From: Burkholderiaceae bacterium
GTDB taxonomy: Bacteria > Pseudomonadota > Gammaproteobacteria > Burkholderiales > Burkholderiaceae
Length of the DNA stretch: 64,000 nt
Direction of reading: 5' to 3'
Assembly: GCA_947448695.1 (NCBI GenBank)
Contig: CANFOL010000011.1
Location: 1 to 64,000 of the forward strand
Shown here: one piece after another, positions 24,635-34,054 of the stretch
Numbering within the stretch: the first letter of the stretch is position 1
Layout: each line of letters begins with the position of its first letter
Notes under the pieces: model-generated
What the model saw: only the letters and a program-made list of their open reading frames with translations
Told to the model about the DNA's origin: nothing
Databases searched by the model: none
Program-made: the position numbers and the translations under genes

Positions 24635-25594
24635 ATGTTAAAAATGTTGAGCTTGTTCTTTTTTATGCTATTTTCCCAACTTGTCTTATCTCAGAGTTAT
24701 CCCAACAAAACGGTCAAAATAATTGTGCCTTTTGAAACAGGTACTCCAGATTCCATTGCGAGAATTTTAGCGCCACAATTGAGTAGTCAAGCCAGTCAAT
24801 CTTTTTATGTGGAAAATCATCCAGGTGCAAACGGTATGATCGGGGCTGACCTTGTGGCAAAAGCAAAACCTGATGGTTATACACTTTTAGTCACTTCAAC
24901 ATCCATTACAGTTAATCCCAGTTATTACAAAAAGCTTAACTATGATTTAAAGAAAGATTTAATTCCTGTGACCAATCTTGGTAATGTAGAAGCACTTCTC
25001 ATTGTCATTAATGCAAAATCACCAATTAAAAATTTGAATGAATTTTTAAGCTATGCAAAGAATCCGGATAATAAGGTCTCCTACGGAAGTCCTGGCAATG
25101 GCAACCATCTGCATATATCGAGTGCATTGTTCAATCAGCGGATGGGTCTGAATATGGTTCATATCCCATACAAAGGAGCAGGTCCTGCAACTACGGCACT
25201 TATTGGGGAACAAATTCAAGTCCTCATCACAACCCCATCGTCTGTGTTGCCTTTTATCAAAGATGGTCGACTAAAGGCAATTGGCTTTACAGGCTTAAAA
25301 CGCTCTACTCTATTTCCAGATGTACCTACGGTTGCTGAACAGGGTTTTCCTAATTTTGAAATTGATGGTGGGTGGTTTGGTTTGTTTACTACTGCAGGAA
25401 CTCCAAAGGAAACCGTATTGAAAATCCAGCAATTAATTAGGCAAGTCTATGATAAAAAATCAGTCGCTGACAGTGTCATTCAAATTGGTTTAGATCCTGT
25501 GGCTGACTCACCAGAAAATTTCAAAACCTTCATTGATGCTGAAGTTTCTAAATATGCGGGGCGTCTGAAATCATTAAACATTCAAGCTGAATAA
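24635..25594 (+). CDS. TctC/Bug-type periplasmic solute receptor 6
   Basis: 319 residues from ATG at 24635, with AGAGGA eight bases upstream inside the end of the VOC gene. A longer frame from 24569 would overlap that gene and spoil the signal peptide (MLKMLSLFFFMLFSQLVLS|QSYP). The ligand loop, VPFETGTPDSIAR, is atypical: glutamate and threonine replace the proline-glycine pair, which suggests an unusual ligand. Its stop lies inside a perfect hairpin shared with the convergent receptor 7. Confidence 0.85.
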   Translation: MLKMLSLFFFMLFSQLVLSQSYPNKTVKIIVPFETGTPDSIARILAPQLSSQASQSFYVENHPGANGMIGADLVAKAKPDGYTLLVTSTSITVNPSYYKKLNYDLKKDLIPVTNLGNVEALLIVINAKSPIKNLNEFLSYAKNPDNKVSYGSPGNGNHLHISSALFNQRMGLNMVHIPYKGAGPATTALIGEQIQVLITTPSSVLPFIKDGRLKAIGFTGLKRSTLFPDVPTVAEQGFPNFEIDGGWFGLFTTAGTPKETVLKIQQLIRQVYDKKSVADSVIQIGLDPVADSPENFKTFIDAEVSKYAGRLKSLNIQAE

Positions 25595-25606
25595 GCTTGA
25601 ATGTTT
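25576..25606. terminator. Perfect 13-bp hairpin shared by two convergent genes
   Basis: AAACATTCAAGCT (25576-25588) pairs with AGCTTGAATGTTT (25594-25606) around a five-base loop. It contains the stop codons of receptor 6 (plus) and receptor 7 (minus). The 3' flank on the plus strand is ATTCTAATTT. It probably serves as a bidirectional terminator. Confidence 0.65.
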
Positions 25607-26600
25607 ATTCTAATTTAGCACCTGATTCTTTAACTGCTTCCATTAGTCCTGGAGCTTCAGCTTTTAATTGGCTCATAAATTGTTCAGGGCTTTTAGAGAT
25701 GGTTAAGTCCATTCCTTGAGATGCTAATCGATCCTTCGTGGCATTTCCCGTTATGCCTTTTTGTGATGCTTGAAAAATTTTCTGAATGATAGCGCTTGGA
25801 GTTCCGACAGGCGCATACAGTCCATAGGAAAAAGTGGAGTTATATCCCGAAAGTCCCGCCTCTTCCGCTCCAGGAATACCTGGTATTGCCTGTGAAGATT
25901 TTGCCGAGGTTAATGCAAGGGCTTTCAAAGAGCCATTTTTAATAAATCCCATGACCGTTGGTGGTGTAGCAAACATCAACTGGGTATCGCCAGCAATGGT
26001 CGATACCGCAGCAGGACCACCCCCTTTAAATTGAATCGTTGAAAACTTAACTTGTGCAATATTGCTAAACAGTGCCGATGCTAAATGCGGGGTCGACCCG
26101 TTGCCAGAGGAAGCATTAAATATTTTTTCTGGATTAGCTTTTGCAAACTGTATCAGTTCTTTTAGATTTTTATAAGGCACCTGTGGGTTCGTACAAATAA
26201 TCATGGCACCTGTAGCTAAATTACTAATGGGAATAAAGTCTTTCTCAACATCAAGCGCCATCTTCGGATAGAGGGCGCGGATTTGGGCATGCGGACCTGA
26301 CATCGAAATCGTATAGCCATCTGGAGTTGATTTAGCTGTTAAGTCGGCAGCAATGGCGCCACCAGCTCCTGGCTTATTTTCAACAACAACTGCAACTCCA
26401 AGTTCTTTACTTAACTGATCAGCTGTTACGCGTGCTACAAAATCTGCGGCTCCTCCAGGCGGGTATCCCACAATTAAACGAATGGGCCTGTCTGGGAAAT
26501 TAGATTGCGCAAAGCTTGAATGTATACCAATCATCATCACTGCAATAAATAGTAAGCACTCAAGTCGATAATTCCATACTTGACGAAAAAAAACTTTCAT
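25605..26600 (-). CDS. TctC/Bug-type periplasmic solute receptor 7
   Basis: 331 residues with a cut near SSFA|QSNFP (residue 31). The ligand loop VGYPPGGAADFVAR and ENKPGAGG are canonical. Start and the preceding CoA-transferase stop overlap by one base (TAATG), so translation is coupled. The receptor probably binds the acid that this CoA-transferase activates. Confidence 0.88.
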   Translation of the reverse strand: MKVFFRQVWNYRLECLLFIAVMMIGIHSSFAQSNFPDRPIRLIVGYPPGGAADFVARVTADQLSKELGVAVVVENKPGAGGAIAADLTAKSTPDGYTISMSGPHAQIRALYPKMALDVEKDFIPISNLATGAMIICTNPQVPYKNLKELIQFAKANPEKIFNASSGNGSTPHLASALFSNIAQVKFSTIQFKGGGPAAVSTIAGDTQLMFATPPTVMGFIKNGSLKALALTSAKSSQAIPGIPGAEEAGLSGYNSTFSYGLYAPVGTPSAIIQKIFQASQKGITGNATKDRLASQGMDLTISKSPEQFMSQLKAEAPGLMEAVKESGAKLE

Positions 26601-27781
26601 TAAATACTTCCATCCTCTTTTAATGCAGCAATCTTTGCCGAAGTAAAGCCTAGCTCCTCTAATACTTCTTCAGTATGTTCGCCTTTAAGCGGGGAACTTG
26701 TTTTTAAAGAAGCGGGGGTCCTCGATAAACCGATGCCTTGGTTTAAAAGAGTAATCTCACCTAAAGTCGGATGTGTGACCTTAGCGGAAGCTTTGATGTG
26801 TTGCACTTGTGGATCTGCAAACACTTGATCCATATTGTAAATAGGACCACAAGGTACGCCATGCTTTAACAAATGCTCAACCCACTCAGCCGTAGTCCGA
26901 GTCGAAAGTGTGCGGCTGATTTCAGCATTCAGGCGAGCTCGCCCATCAGAGCGTCCTTTTGCAACTTTAAATTCCTCATCATTGAGCAAATCATCACGAC
27001 CGAGTGCCGCAGCAAATTTCTCCCACACACCCATTCCAGTGGCTGCAACATTCATAAAACCATCTGCTGTTGGATATGCTGATGTGGGCATAAATGTCGG
27101 GTGATCATTACCCACTTGTTTTGCCACTTCACCTTTCATAGTGTAACGTGCTGCCTGGAAGTCCAATAAGGTCAAACCAGCTTGTAATAAATTGGACTGA
27201 ACCCACTGACCCACACCACTTTGATCGCGCTCAACGAGTGCTGTTAACACGCCCATTGCAGCCAAAAGTCCGGCCGCAACGTCGGTGACGGCTCCGCCAA
27301 CACGCATCGGTCCCTCTTCAGGCTTTCCAGTAACTGACATGAGGCCTGACATGCCTTGCGTGATTTGATCAAATCCCGGACGATTCACATAGGGTCCATC
27401 TTGGCCAAATCCAGAGATACTGGCATAGATGATGCCTGGATTCATTTTTTTCATCGATTCGTAATCAATCCCCAACCGAAACTTCACATCGGGTCGATAA
27501 TTTTCAACAATCACATCAGCCGTTTTTACTAGCTGCTTAAATACTTCAAGGCCATCCTCTGACTTGAGATTTAAGGTCATCGATCTTTTGTTACGATGTA
27601 AGTTCTGAAAATCTGGACCTTCTCTTGGTCCGGCATAAGATTCTTCACTGACGTTTTCAATTTTGATCACATCTGCGCCAAAATCTGCCAAATGCCGGAC
27701 ACATACCGGTCCTGCCCGAACCCTAGTAAGATCTAAAACCCGTAAATGCGATAAGGCTTTTGAAGCCTCTATTTTTGCCAT
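26600..27781 (-). CDS. Class III (CaiB/BaiF) CoA-transferase
   Basis: 393 residues. The catalytic aspartate is D167 in GGAVTDVAAG; other family markers are RVLDLTRVRAGP, GADVIKIE, VENYRPDVKFRLGIDY and SISGFGQDGPY. The reaction moves CoA from a donor thioester (often succinyl-CoA or acetyl-CoA) to a carboxylic acid. It is flanked by receptor 8 upstream (one-base gap) and receptor 7 downstream (one-base overlap). Much of its sequence is shared with the CoA-transferase at 51.8-53.0 kb, so the two are paralogues. Confidence 0.88.
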   Translation of the reverse strand: MAKIEASKALSHLRVLDLTRVRAGPVCVRHLADFGADVIKIENVSEESYAGPREGPDFQNLHRNKRSMTLNLKSEDGLEVFKQLVKTADVIVENYRPDVKFRLGIDYESMKKMNPGIIYASISGFGQDGPYVNRPGFDQITQGMSGLMSVTGKPEEGPMRVGGAVTDVAAGLLAAMGVLTALVERDQSGVGQWVQSNLLQAGLTLLDFQAARYTMKGEVAKQVGNDHPTFMPTSAYPTADGFMNVAATGMGVWEKFAAALGRDDLLNDEEFKVAKGRSDGRARLNAEISRTLSTRTTAEWVEHLLKHGVPCGPIYNMDQVFADPQVQHIKASAKVTHPTLGEITLLNQGIGLSRTPASLKTSSPLKGEHTEEVLEELGFTSAKIAALKEDGSI

Positions 27782-27782
27782 C

Positions 27783-28751
27783 TTAATTTAATTTGCCGAT
27801 TTGCTTCACGGCTCTTACCATGCGATCGCCATCTTCTTTAGCAAATTTTCTGAAATCTGGCATATCCAAATATTCATAGATCATGCCTCTTTGTGTCATC
27901 GCTGTTTCCATCTCACCAGAGGTCGCGGCTTCACGCACCGCATCGCGCAATGTTTTAACAATCGCATCTGGCGTACCTTGCGGTACAAAGACACCATTCC
28001 AAATATTGAACTCCGCATCATAGCCTGACTCACGGTAGGTAGGTATATTAGGCAATTGCTTAATTCTCTTAGGACCTGAAACAGCAATTGCTCGTACTTT
28101 TCCGGATTGTATTTGCGGAATAGCGACAGATGGTATAGCTGTTGTAATTTCTACTTGATTACCAAGCAATGCCATCATGGATGGTCCACCACCGCCAAAT
28201 GGAACTTGTGCTAATTTGATTCCTGCAGCATGTTCAAACATTACAACTGATAAATGGATCGGACCAAAATTACCAGAGGAGGAGTAATTAATGGTATTTG
28301 GTTTTTCTTTTGCAGCCTTTACAACGTCTGCTAAAGTTTTCCATGGCGAACTAGAGTTAACAAGCATAACCATCGGATCATTAGAAATCATGGCGACTGG
28401 TACTAACTGATCAACTTCATAAAGAGAAGTTTTACCTTGAACTCTCTCAGCATCGGGAGAGACCATGATGGAAGAAAGCCCCATCAAGATGTTGTAACCA
28501 TCTGGCTTAGACTTCGCTACAAATGAATTACCAATCTGACCACCAACACCTGGCTTAAATGTAACCACTAAAGTTTGCTTTAAAGTCTTTTGCATAAGTT
28601 CACTCAAAACCCGTGCATTCGCATCAGACGATCCTCCTGGAGGATTAGGTACAATTAAATTAATTGGTCTGTTAGGATACGGATCTTCTGCAAAAGAAGA
28701 ACTCATGATTAATGCAAAAAACAATAATGCAATAGACTTCATTAATTTCAT
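27783..28751 (-). CDS. TctC/Bug-type periplasmic solute receptor 8
   Basis: 322 residues, short signal peptide (cut after SSSFA, residue 21). The usual ENKPGAGG loop is replaced by VTFKPGVGG, so the second ligand loop lacks the conserved acidic-asparagine pair found in most other receptors here. The first loop, VPNPPGGSSDANAR, is near normal. Located between the DctP-like gene and the CoA-transferase. Confidence 0.87.
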   Translation of the reverse strand: MKLMKSIALLFFALIMSSSFAEDPYPNRPINLIVPNPPGGSSDANARVLSELMQKTLKQTLVVTFKPGVGGQIGNSFVAKSKPDGYNILMGLSSIMVSPDAERVQGKTSLYEVDQLVPVAMISNDPMVMLVNSSSPWKTLADVVKAAKEKPNTINYSSSGNFGPIHLSVVMFEHAAGIKLAQVPFGGGGPSMMALLGNQVEITTAIPSVAIPQIQSGKVRAIAVSGPKRIKQLPNIPTYRESGYDAEFNIWNGVFVPQGTPDAIVKTLRDAVREAATSGEMETAMTQRGMIYEYLDMPDFRKFAKEDGDRMVRAVKQIGKLN

Positions 28752-28809
28752 TGTTATCTCCTAATAATTTTTGTCTGTAACATATTCTATTACCATTCTT
28801 TAGAACAGG

Positions 28810-29766
28810 CTAGTCGTTAGCTAATTTTCCAAATCGCTGCTCTAGCAAACCCCATAATTTGGAGCCTAATTGCTTTTTCCAAGCCAAATAAAAATCCCCT
28901 TTTAAACAGTCTCGAAATGTCTGTGTATCTGCTTGATTGAAAATCATGCCCTGAGAGATTAAATCTTGCTCTAATTGTGCATTGAGTGCAATCGTATATT
29001 GACGCTGCTTTGCCACATGATGCGTGATATTTTTTTGCACAATGTCTTGAATATCCTGCGGCATACTATCCCAAAAGGATAGGTTTCCTATTAAATTAAA
29101 TCCTGACCACATGTGTGCTGTCTTTGAGACGTAAGTGGTCACCTCATGCAACTTTAACGAATCTAATATGGCTAAAGGATTTTCCTGTGCAGTGACTTTT
29201 CCTGTTTTTAACGCTTCATATAATTCGAGAACGAACAAAGGTACAGGCTTAGCTCCAAGAGCATTGAAAGTATCTTCAAACACTTTCCCTTCTGGAATGC
29301 GGATCGATACACCCGCTAAATCTGATACCTTATAGATAGGCTTATCTGAACACACGATATGTCGAAAGCCATTTTCCATTAAGCCATAAGGAAATAAATA
29401 AATGCCATGAGGTAAGAGCTCTTGCTTCAAATACTCCCCAATCTCACCATCCATTGCGCTGTATACATCATCATTTGTACTAAAGATAAAGGGCAAACTT
29501 TGAATATTCATCACAGGCGCTATCGGCCCCAAGATGCTTCCCATCAATGCATAAAACTGAATCTTACCTTCAATAAGTTCTTGCACTATCTCGAGATGTG
29601 AGTGCTTTAAGCCACCATTATTGGCGCAAACTTCAATGTGCACCAAGCCATCTGTTTCGACTTCTACAGCCTTCCATAAATCCACTAAAAAAGGATGAAC
29701 ATGACTCTTTTCAGGCTGGTAATGATATTGGTAGCCTCGCCACCGCCCCTTAGCTAATGTAGACAT
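28810..29766 (-). CDS. TRAP-type DctP-like solute-binding protein without a signal peptide
   Basis: 318 residues with DctP-fold features: GMENGFRH-like LMENGFRHIVC, DLAGVSIRIPEGKVFEDTFNALGAKPVPL and the ALKTGKVTAQENPLA segment with the family's conserved arginine and asparagine. It starts MSTLAKGRWRGYQYHYQ with no hydrophobic signal. An in-frame TAA lies six bases before the ATG, so there is no hidden extension. The AAGGG touching the ATG is too close for a good ribosome binding site. No TRAP membrane genes are nearby. It may be a cytoplasmic binding protein or enzyme, or a receptor that lost its leader. Confidence 0.75.
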   Translation of the reverse strand: MSTLAKGRWRGYQYHYQPEKSHVHPFLVDLWKAVEVETDGLVHIEVCANNGGLKHSHLEIVQELIEGKIQFYALMGSILGPIAPVMNIQSLPFIFSTNDDVYSAMDGEIGEYLKQELLPHGIYLFPYGLMENGFRHIVCSDKPIYKVSDLAGVSIRIPEGKVFEDTFNALGAKPVPLFVLELYEALKTGKVTAQENPLAILDSLKLHEVTTYVSKTAHMWSGFNLIGNLSFWDSMPQDIQDIVQKNITHHVAKQRQYTIALNAQLEQDLISQGMIFNQADTQTFRDCLKGDFYLAWKKQLGSKLWGLLEQRFGKLAND

Positions 29767-29795
29767 CCCTTAGATCAATCGATAGTTCTCAAGAA

Positions 29796-30767
29796 CTACT
29801 TTGTTTCTGGTTCAATTTTGGCTTCTGTCACAATACGGCTGAATTTTCTCATCTCCGATTGGAAATAATTTTGGAAATCCTCAGGAGTTCCACCTTTTGG
29901 ATAAATCCCTTTAGCTTCTAATTTTGCTTTATTCTCAGGGTCAGCAATCGCGGCCTGGAAAGCTTTATTTAAACGCTCTACAATCGGTCTTGGGGTATTA
30001 GGCGGCAGAAAAATACCGAACCATGTATCAATTTTAATTCCGGGGTAACCCATTTCACCAACTGTAGGAATATCTGGTGCATCAGGCAAACGATTAGGTG
30101 CCGCGACTGCTAAAGGATGTAATCTTCCCGCTTTAATTTGCGGTATCGCAAGTGAAGTCGTTTGGAAAGTCACTTGGGTTTGTCCAGAAATTGCGGCTGT
30201 TACGGCCTCTGGCGATGTCTTATAAGGAATATGGGAGAGATTAATCTTCGCTTCAATGTTTAACAACTCGGTTGCTAAATGTCCCATACCGCCCACACCC
30301 CATGAGGAATAATTAATAGTTCCTGGTGGCTTGGTTTTCACCATATCAACAAACTCTTTTAAATTTTTAGCCTTGACATCTGGATTTGCTAACAAAATCA
30401 AATAAACGTTACCCAAATAAATAACGGGTACAAACTTTCTCGGGTCATAATTGGTTTTACGTAAGAAGGGGTTAGCGGCAACAGATGCGGATGAAAAAAT
30501 AATTGTATATCCATCGGGTTTAGCATTGAAGCCTATCTCTTCTCCTAAAACACCATTAGCGCCAGACTTGTTTTCAACTATCATCGACTGACCAAGGTAA
30601 TTCGCCATAAAAGGTTGTATGGTTCTAGCAAAAACATCTGAAGTTCCACCTGGTCCCATCGGCACAATCCAAGTAATCGGACGATTCGGATAATTTGCAT
30701 CCTGAGCATTTGCCATAAAAGAATGGGCAGCTAATGCGATTGTCACCAGTTGTAAAAATCGTCTCAT
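29796..30767 (-). CDS. TctC/Bug-type periplasmic solute receptor 9
   Basis: 323 residues, cut near MANA|QDANYP (residue 21). Loops are VPMGPGGTSDVFAR and ENKSGANG. GGAG precedes the ATG. It lies directly downstream of two Gfo/Idh/MocA dehydrogenases (46-bp gap) and upstream of the signal-less DctP-like gene, so a sugar acid or polyol acid ligand is plausible. Confidence 0.88.
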   Translation of the reverse strand: MRRFLQLVTIALAAHSFMANAQDANYPNRPITWIVPMGPGGTSDVFARTIQPFMANYLGQSMIVENKSGANGVLGEEIGFNAKPDGYTIIFSSASVAANPFLRKTNYDPRKFVPVIYLGNVYLILLANPDVKAKNLKEFVDMVKTKPPGTINYSSWGVGGMGHLATELLNIEAKINLSHIPYKTSPEAVTAAISGQTQVTFQTTSLAIPQIKAGRLHPLAVAAPNRLPDAPDIPTVGEMGYPGIKIDTWFGIFLPPNTPRPIVERLNKAFQAAIADPENKAKLEAKGIYPKGGTPEDFQNYFQSEMRKFSRIVTEAKIEPETK

Positions 30768-30813
30768 GTATTAATCTCCAGTGTTTTTTGAACTCGGTCT
30801 AGTTTGGAATAGT

Positions 30814-31929
30814 TTAAGAATAGATATCATCTTTTGCATCAATCGGTAATGCTACTGGGCGTTTTAACCTAGCAGATAAATCAAAAGCTTTGGTCATCAT
30901 TAAATTCTTATGCGCATCGGCTACGGTTGCGGCAGGTGTAGGCAGTCCTAAAGAAACGCGATTTAACCAAGAGTCGGTCTCTTCTCGCATCGGTCCACGA
31001 AGTTCTCCTAATGCCATATCCCCTGGTGGATAACTTCCCATAAAGTCAACGCGTCGTGTAGCATCTGGAGCGTAACCTTCGCCCTGAAACTTTGAAGTTG
31101 CCAAGACGATATCGCGATGCGTATCGTCGATCGTTAGGACGCCTTCGGTTCCAACAATACCGACATCTAAACTATAAACAGCGCCTGGCCAAACGACGGG
31201 CAAAGCCCAAGAAATAGTAGCTTGATAAATGGTCCCATCTGAAAATGTAACGACTCCACTGGTGGCATCAATACCTTTGTACTCTGGCCCAAGAGCTTTA
31301 TCGATGGCTCTTGCATAAACCTCAACAGGGGTCTTGCCTTGCATCATCCACATCACAATATCAAGTGCATGCGTACCTGATATCACCATCGGGGAGATGC
31401 GCTCTGGATGCGTCGTACGCTTGTAATTATCAATAGCAACTAAACGGTTCATGAAAGCGCGAGAAGTTACCAGGGTCACATCGCCTAATTGACCTGCAGA
31501 AACTTTTTCTTTGGCCGCTAGCCAACGTCTTCTAAATCGTTGGGTATATCCAACGACAGCATCAACCCCAGCTGACTCTATCGCAGCAAGAACTTTTGCT
31601 GAATCGGCTAATTCTGTAGCGAGTGGTTTTTCAATTAACATGGGCAAACCATGTTCAACCGCTTTCATAATTGGGTCTACGTGCAAATGCTCGTCAGTCG
31701 AAATAATGGCGGCATTAACTTCTGGACGACTGAGTAATTCTTCATAGCTGTCCGTGACAAAATCAGCTTTCAATTTTTCTGCAACCAATTTAGCGCGCTC
31801 AGGATTTTTTTCAGCAATCCCAATCCATCCTACTTGAGGATGGCGAGCAGCTACTTCACCTCGAAATAGCCCTACACGACCAGCGCCAACAATTGCTAAC
31901 CCGAGATTTTTTGCTTGACGATCACGCAT
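30814..31929 (-). CDS. Gfo/Idh/MocA-family oxidoreductase A
   Basis: 371 residues. The Rossmann motif is VGAGRVGLFRGEVAARHP and the conserved lysine is in IEKPLATEL; the substrate domain contains SPMVISGTHALDIVMWMM with the catalytic aspartate/histidine region. Members oxidise sugars, inositols or related polyols with NAD(P). It starts three bases after the stop of the second dehydrogenase. The two share order and several motifs and look like a tandem duplication that has diverged. Confidence 0.8.
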   Translation of the reverse strand: MRDRQAKNLGLAIVGAGRVGLFRGEVAARHPQVGWIGIAEKNPERAKLVAEKLKADFVTDSYEELLSRPEVNAAIISTDEHLHVDPIMKAVEHGLPMLIEKPLATELADSAKVLAAIESAGVDAVVGYTQRFRRRWLAAKEKVSAGQLGDVTLVTSRAFMNRLVAIDNYKRTTHPERISPMVISGTHALDIVMWMMQGKTPVEVYARAIDKALGPEYKGIDATSGVVTFSDGTIYQATISWALPVVWPGAVYSLDVGIVGTEGVLTIDDTHRDIVLATSKFQGEGYAPDATRRVDFMGSYPPGDMALGELRGPMREETDSWLNRVSLGLPTPAATVADAHKNLMMTKAFDLSARLKRPVALPIDAKDDIYS

Positions 31930-31932
31930 GAC

Positions 31933-32997
31933 TTATCCATTCACCGCACGAAGCTTTTCTTGAGAGATCGGTAAATATACTGGCTCACCGGTTTCCGCAG
32001 AGATATCAGCAGCCATATAAACTTCCATTACTTGACGCGCCTGTTCACCTGTTACGAGGACGTCACGATCCAGTGCAACGGCTTCAAGGAAGTGAACGGT
32101 TTCAGATGCCATTGGTCCAGCGTAAACGTGATCAACCTGCTCGCCAGGCATCGTCGACATTGGCAGTTGCATACCACTTTTCATGGTATTTAACACAACA
32201 TCTTTATGACTATCATCGACTAACAGCGCACCTTCACTGCCAATAAACTCAATCCATGTTGAGGAAAAGTTAGGGTATCCTGGGGGTAAACTCCAACCAC
32301 CACCAACGACAAATGACAAACCATTGTCCATCGTGACCATGATCCACTGCGTATCCGGAATGTCTCCGCCGGTAGATTCACGCATTGCACCATAGTTCAC
32401 TTGTGAATAAACCTTCACAGGCTTTGCTGGCTCTAAACACCAAAATACAAAATCCAAATCATGTGTGGACTCCATGGCTGCAGGAGACAACTTCACACGT
32501 CCGCTAATTTTCTTACCAAGGCTACGCGTAATATGGCGACTCACTAGAATGCTAACTGGACGACCAATCGTACCGTCATTAATCGATTTTTTTACAAAAG
32601 CGTATTTTGGATTAAATCGTTGTGAATAACCAATTGTAAATTTGAGATTTTTTTGTTTTGCAAGCGCAATCAATTCATCCGCTTCTTCTAAAGCTATAGC
32701 AATCGGCTTTTCTAAGAAAACATGCTTGCCAGCTAATAAGGCATCTTTTGCAATCGGAAAATGTGTTGTTTCTGGAGTGGCTGAAATCAATACTGCATCA
32801 ATTTCAGCAATTTTGAGGAGTTCACGATAATCTGTTGTTGCAACAACAGGCTTCACTTTGTCCGTCATCTCTTTAAGACGAATCTCATTCGTCTCAGCAA
32901 TATAGAGGTTTTTAACTAATGGGTTTCTATGTGCGGTTTCAGCGCGAATGCCACCACACCAACCAGTCCCAATAACAGCAACGTTTATTTGTTTCAT
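31933..32997 (-). CDS. Gfo/Idh/MocA-family oxidoreductase B
   Basis: 354 residues. N-terminal VIGTGWCGGIRAETAHRNP nucleotide motif, lysine in LEKPIAIAL, and STHDLDFVFWCLEP in the substrate domain. AAAGGAG lies six bases before the ATG, the best ribosome binding site in this stretch. It therefore probably heads the minus-strand unit dehydrogenase B / dehydrogenase A / receptor 9 / DctP-like / receptor 8 / CoA-transferase / receptor 7. Substrate is unknown. Confidence 0.8.
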   Translation of the reverse strand: MKQINVAVIGTGWCGGIRAETAHRNPLVKNLYIAETNEIRLKEMTDKVKPVVATTDYRELLKIAEIDAVLISATPETTHFPIAKDALLAGKHVFLEKPIAIALEEADELIALAKQKNLKFTIGYSQRFNPKYAFVKKSINDGTIGRPVSILVSRHITRSLGKKISGRVKLSPAAMESTHDLDFVFWCLEPAKPVKVYSQVNYGAMRESTGGDIPDTQWIMVTMDNGLSFVVGGGWSLPPGYPNFSSTWIEFIGSEGALLVDDSHKDVVLNTMKSGMQLPMSTMPGEQVDHVYAGPMASETVHFLEAVALDRDVLVTGEQARQVMEVYMAADISAETGEPVYLPISQEKLRAVNG

Positions 32998-33085
32998 GCA
33001 AGTCTCCTTTAATGCAAATTTTATTAGATTTACAAGAAAGTATATTACATGCTCGATTACTTTGGTACATTACTCAACCAAACTT

Positions 33086-33868
33086 TTACTTACTCAATGA
33101 AATCCCTCTGAGCCCTGCATTTTTGATCATTTCGTTGAATTGATCTTGCTTAATCGCCTTATCAATCCAATCATTGATTTTAGGTATTACAGCAGTGCGA
33201 TCCTTCGGCACTCCGATCGACATGGATTCATAGCCAATAACGTCTGATAAAACTCGTGATCCTGGAACTGAATCAGACATTTCATACAAAATGGCCTTAT
33301 TGCTGGAAAAAGCATCGATACGACCCGCTTTTAACATGGCAATTGCGCTCGTAGTAGAAGTAGTTGTAATGATTTGAGCGCGTTTGATTAATTTAGCAAG
33401 CTCTTTCTGTGAACTACTTCCCTCACTTACACCTATTTTTCTTCCCGCAACGTCAATATCAGCAATATTCTGAATCCCTCTTTGCGTTCCAATCAAATAA
33501 CCTTTTTCTATTTTCAAAACTGGCTTAGAAAAGGCAAAATCATCCATTCTATCGGGGGTGGCATTCGTAAAGATCATATCTACTCGCCCTTGTTTAGCTG
33601 CAGCTAATACATCTGCATTTTTTTCAAAAATAATAGGCGAATAGGCAAAGTGAAAATCCTGGGCAAATAACTTCCCAAGTTCAAACCCAACTCCCTTTGA
33701 GTCCTCAAACGTTTTGCCAGGCAAAATCGAAGTCGGGGAGCCTTTATATAAACCCATCTTTAAAGTCCCGGATTGACTGACTAAGGGCTCTGGTGTACTT
33801 GCACAACCACATAATATTGCCGCAAGAACTATTACACTCAAACGCCTAGTTTGTTGAAATAAGCTCAT
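33086..33868 (-). CDS. Family 3 extracellular solute-binding lipoprotein
   Basis: 260 residues. A lipobox (ILCGC, lipidated cysteine at about residue 22) follows a short hydrophobic leader. The body has the SBP_bac_3 pattern: LKMGLYKGSPTSILPG, GFELGKLFAQDF, GRVDMIFTNATPDRMDDFAFSKP and a later GRIDAFSSNKAIL. Such proteins bind amino acids or similar solutes for ABC importers, or act as sensor domains. No ABC permease or ATPase is nearby, so it is an orphan. No ribosome binding site is evident before the ATG. Confidence 0.78.
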   Translation of the reverse strand: MSLFQQTRRLSVIVLAAILCGCASTPEPLVSQSGTLKMGLYKGSPTSILPGKTFEDSKGVGFELGKLFAQDFHFAYSPIIFEKNADVLAAAKQGRVDMIFTNATPDRMDDFAFSKPVLKIEKGYLIGTQRGIQNIADIDVAGRKIGVSEGSSSQKELAKLIKRAQIITTTSTTSAIAMLKAGRIDAFSSNKAILYEMSDSVPGSRVLSDVIGYESMSIGVPKDRTAVIPKINDWIDKAIKQDQFNEMIKNAGLRGISLSK

Positions 33869-34054
33869 TTTAGATCGTGACCTTAATCAAATGATTGGTT
33901 GATTTCCGAATTTTGACTCTTTTCATACGCGCCGACTATTTAAAAGGTAAATTATGATTCGTTCAAGGCCATATTAAACTCTCCAGAAATAGTACTACTC
34001 TCTCAAGAGCCTTTTTTAGAAAGTTGTTTTATCCACCTTATTTGATTTCTCAGC

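Noticed and set aside
33885..33904. AATCAA/TTGATT inverted repeat before the family 3 binding lipoprotein
   Set aside because: Six A/T-rich pairs with no T tract in the right direction; too weak for a terminator or operator.
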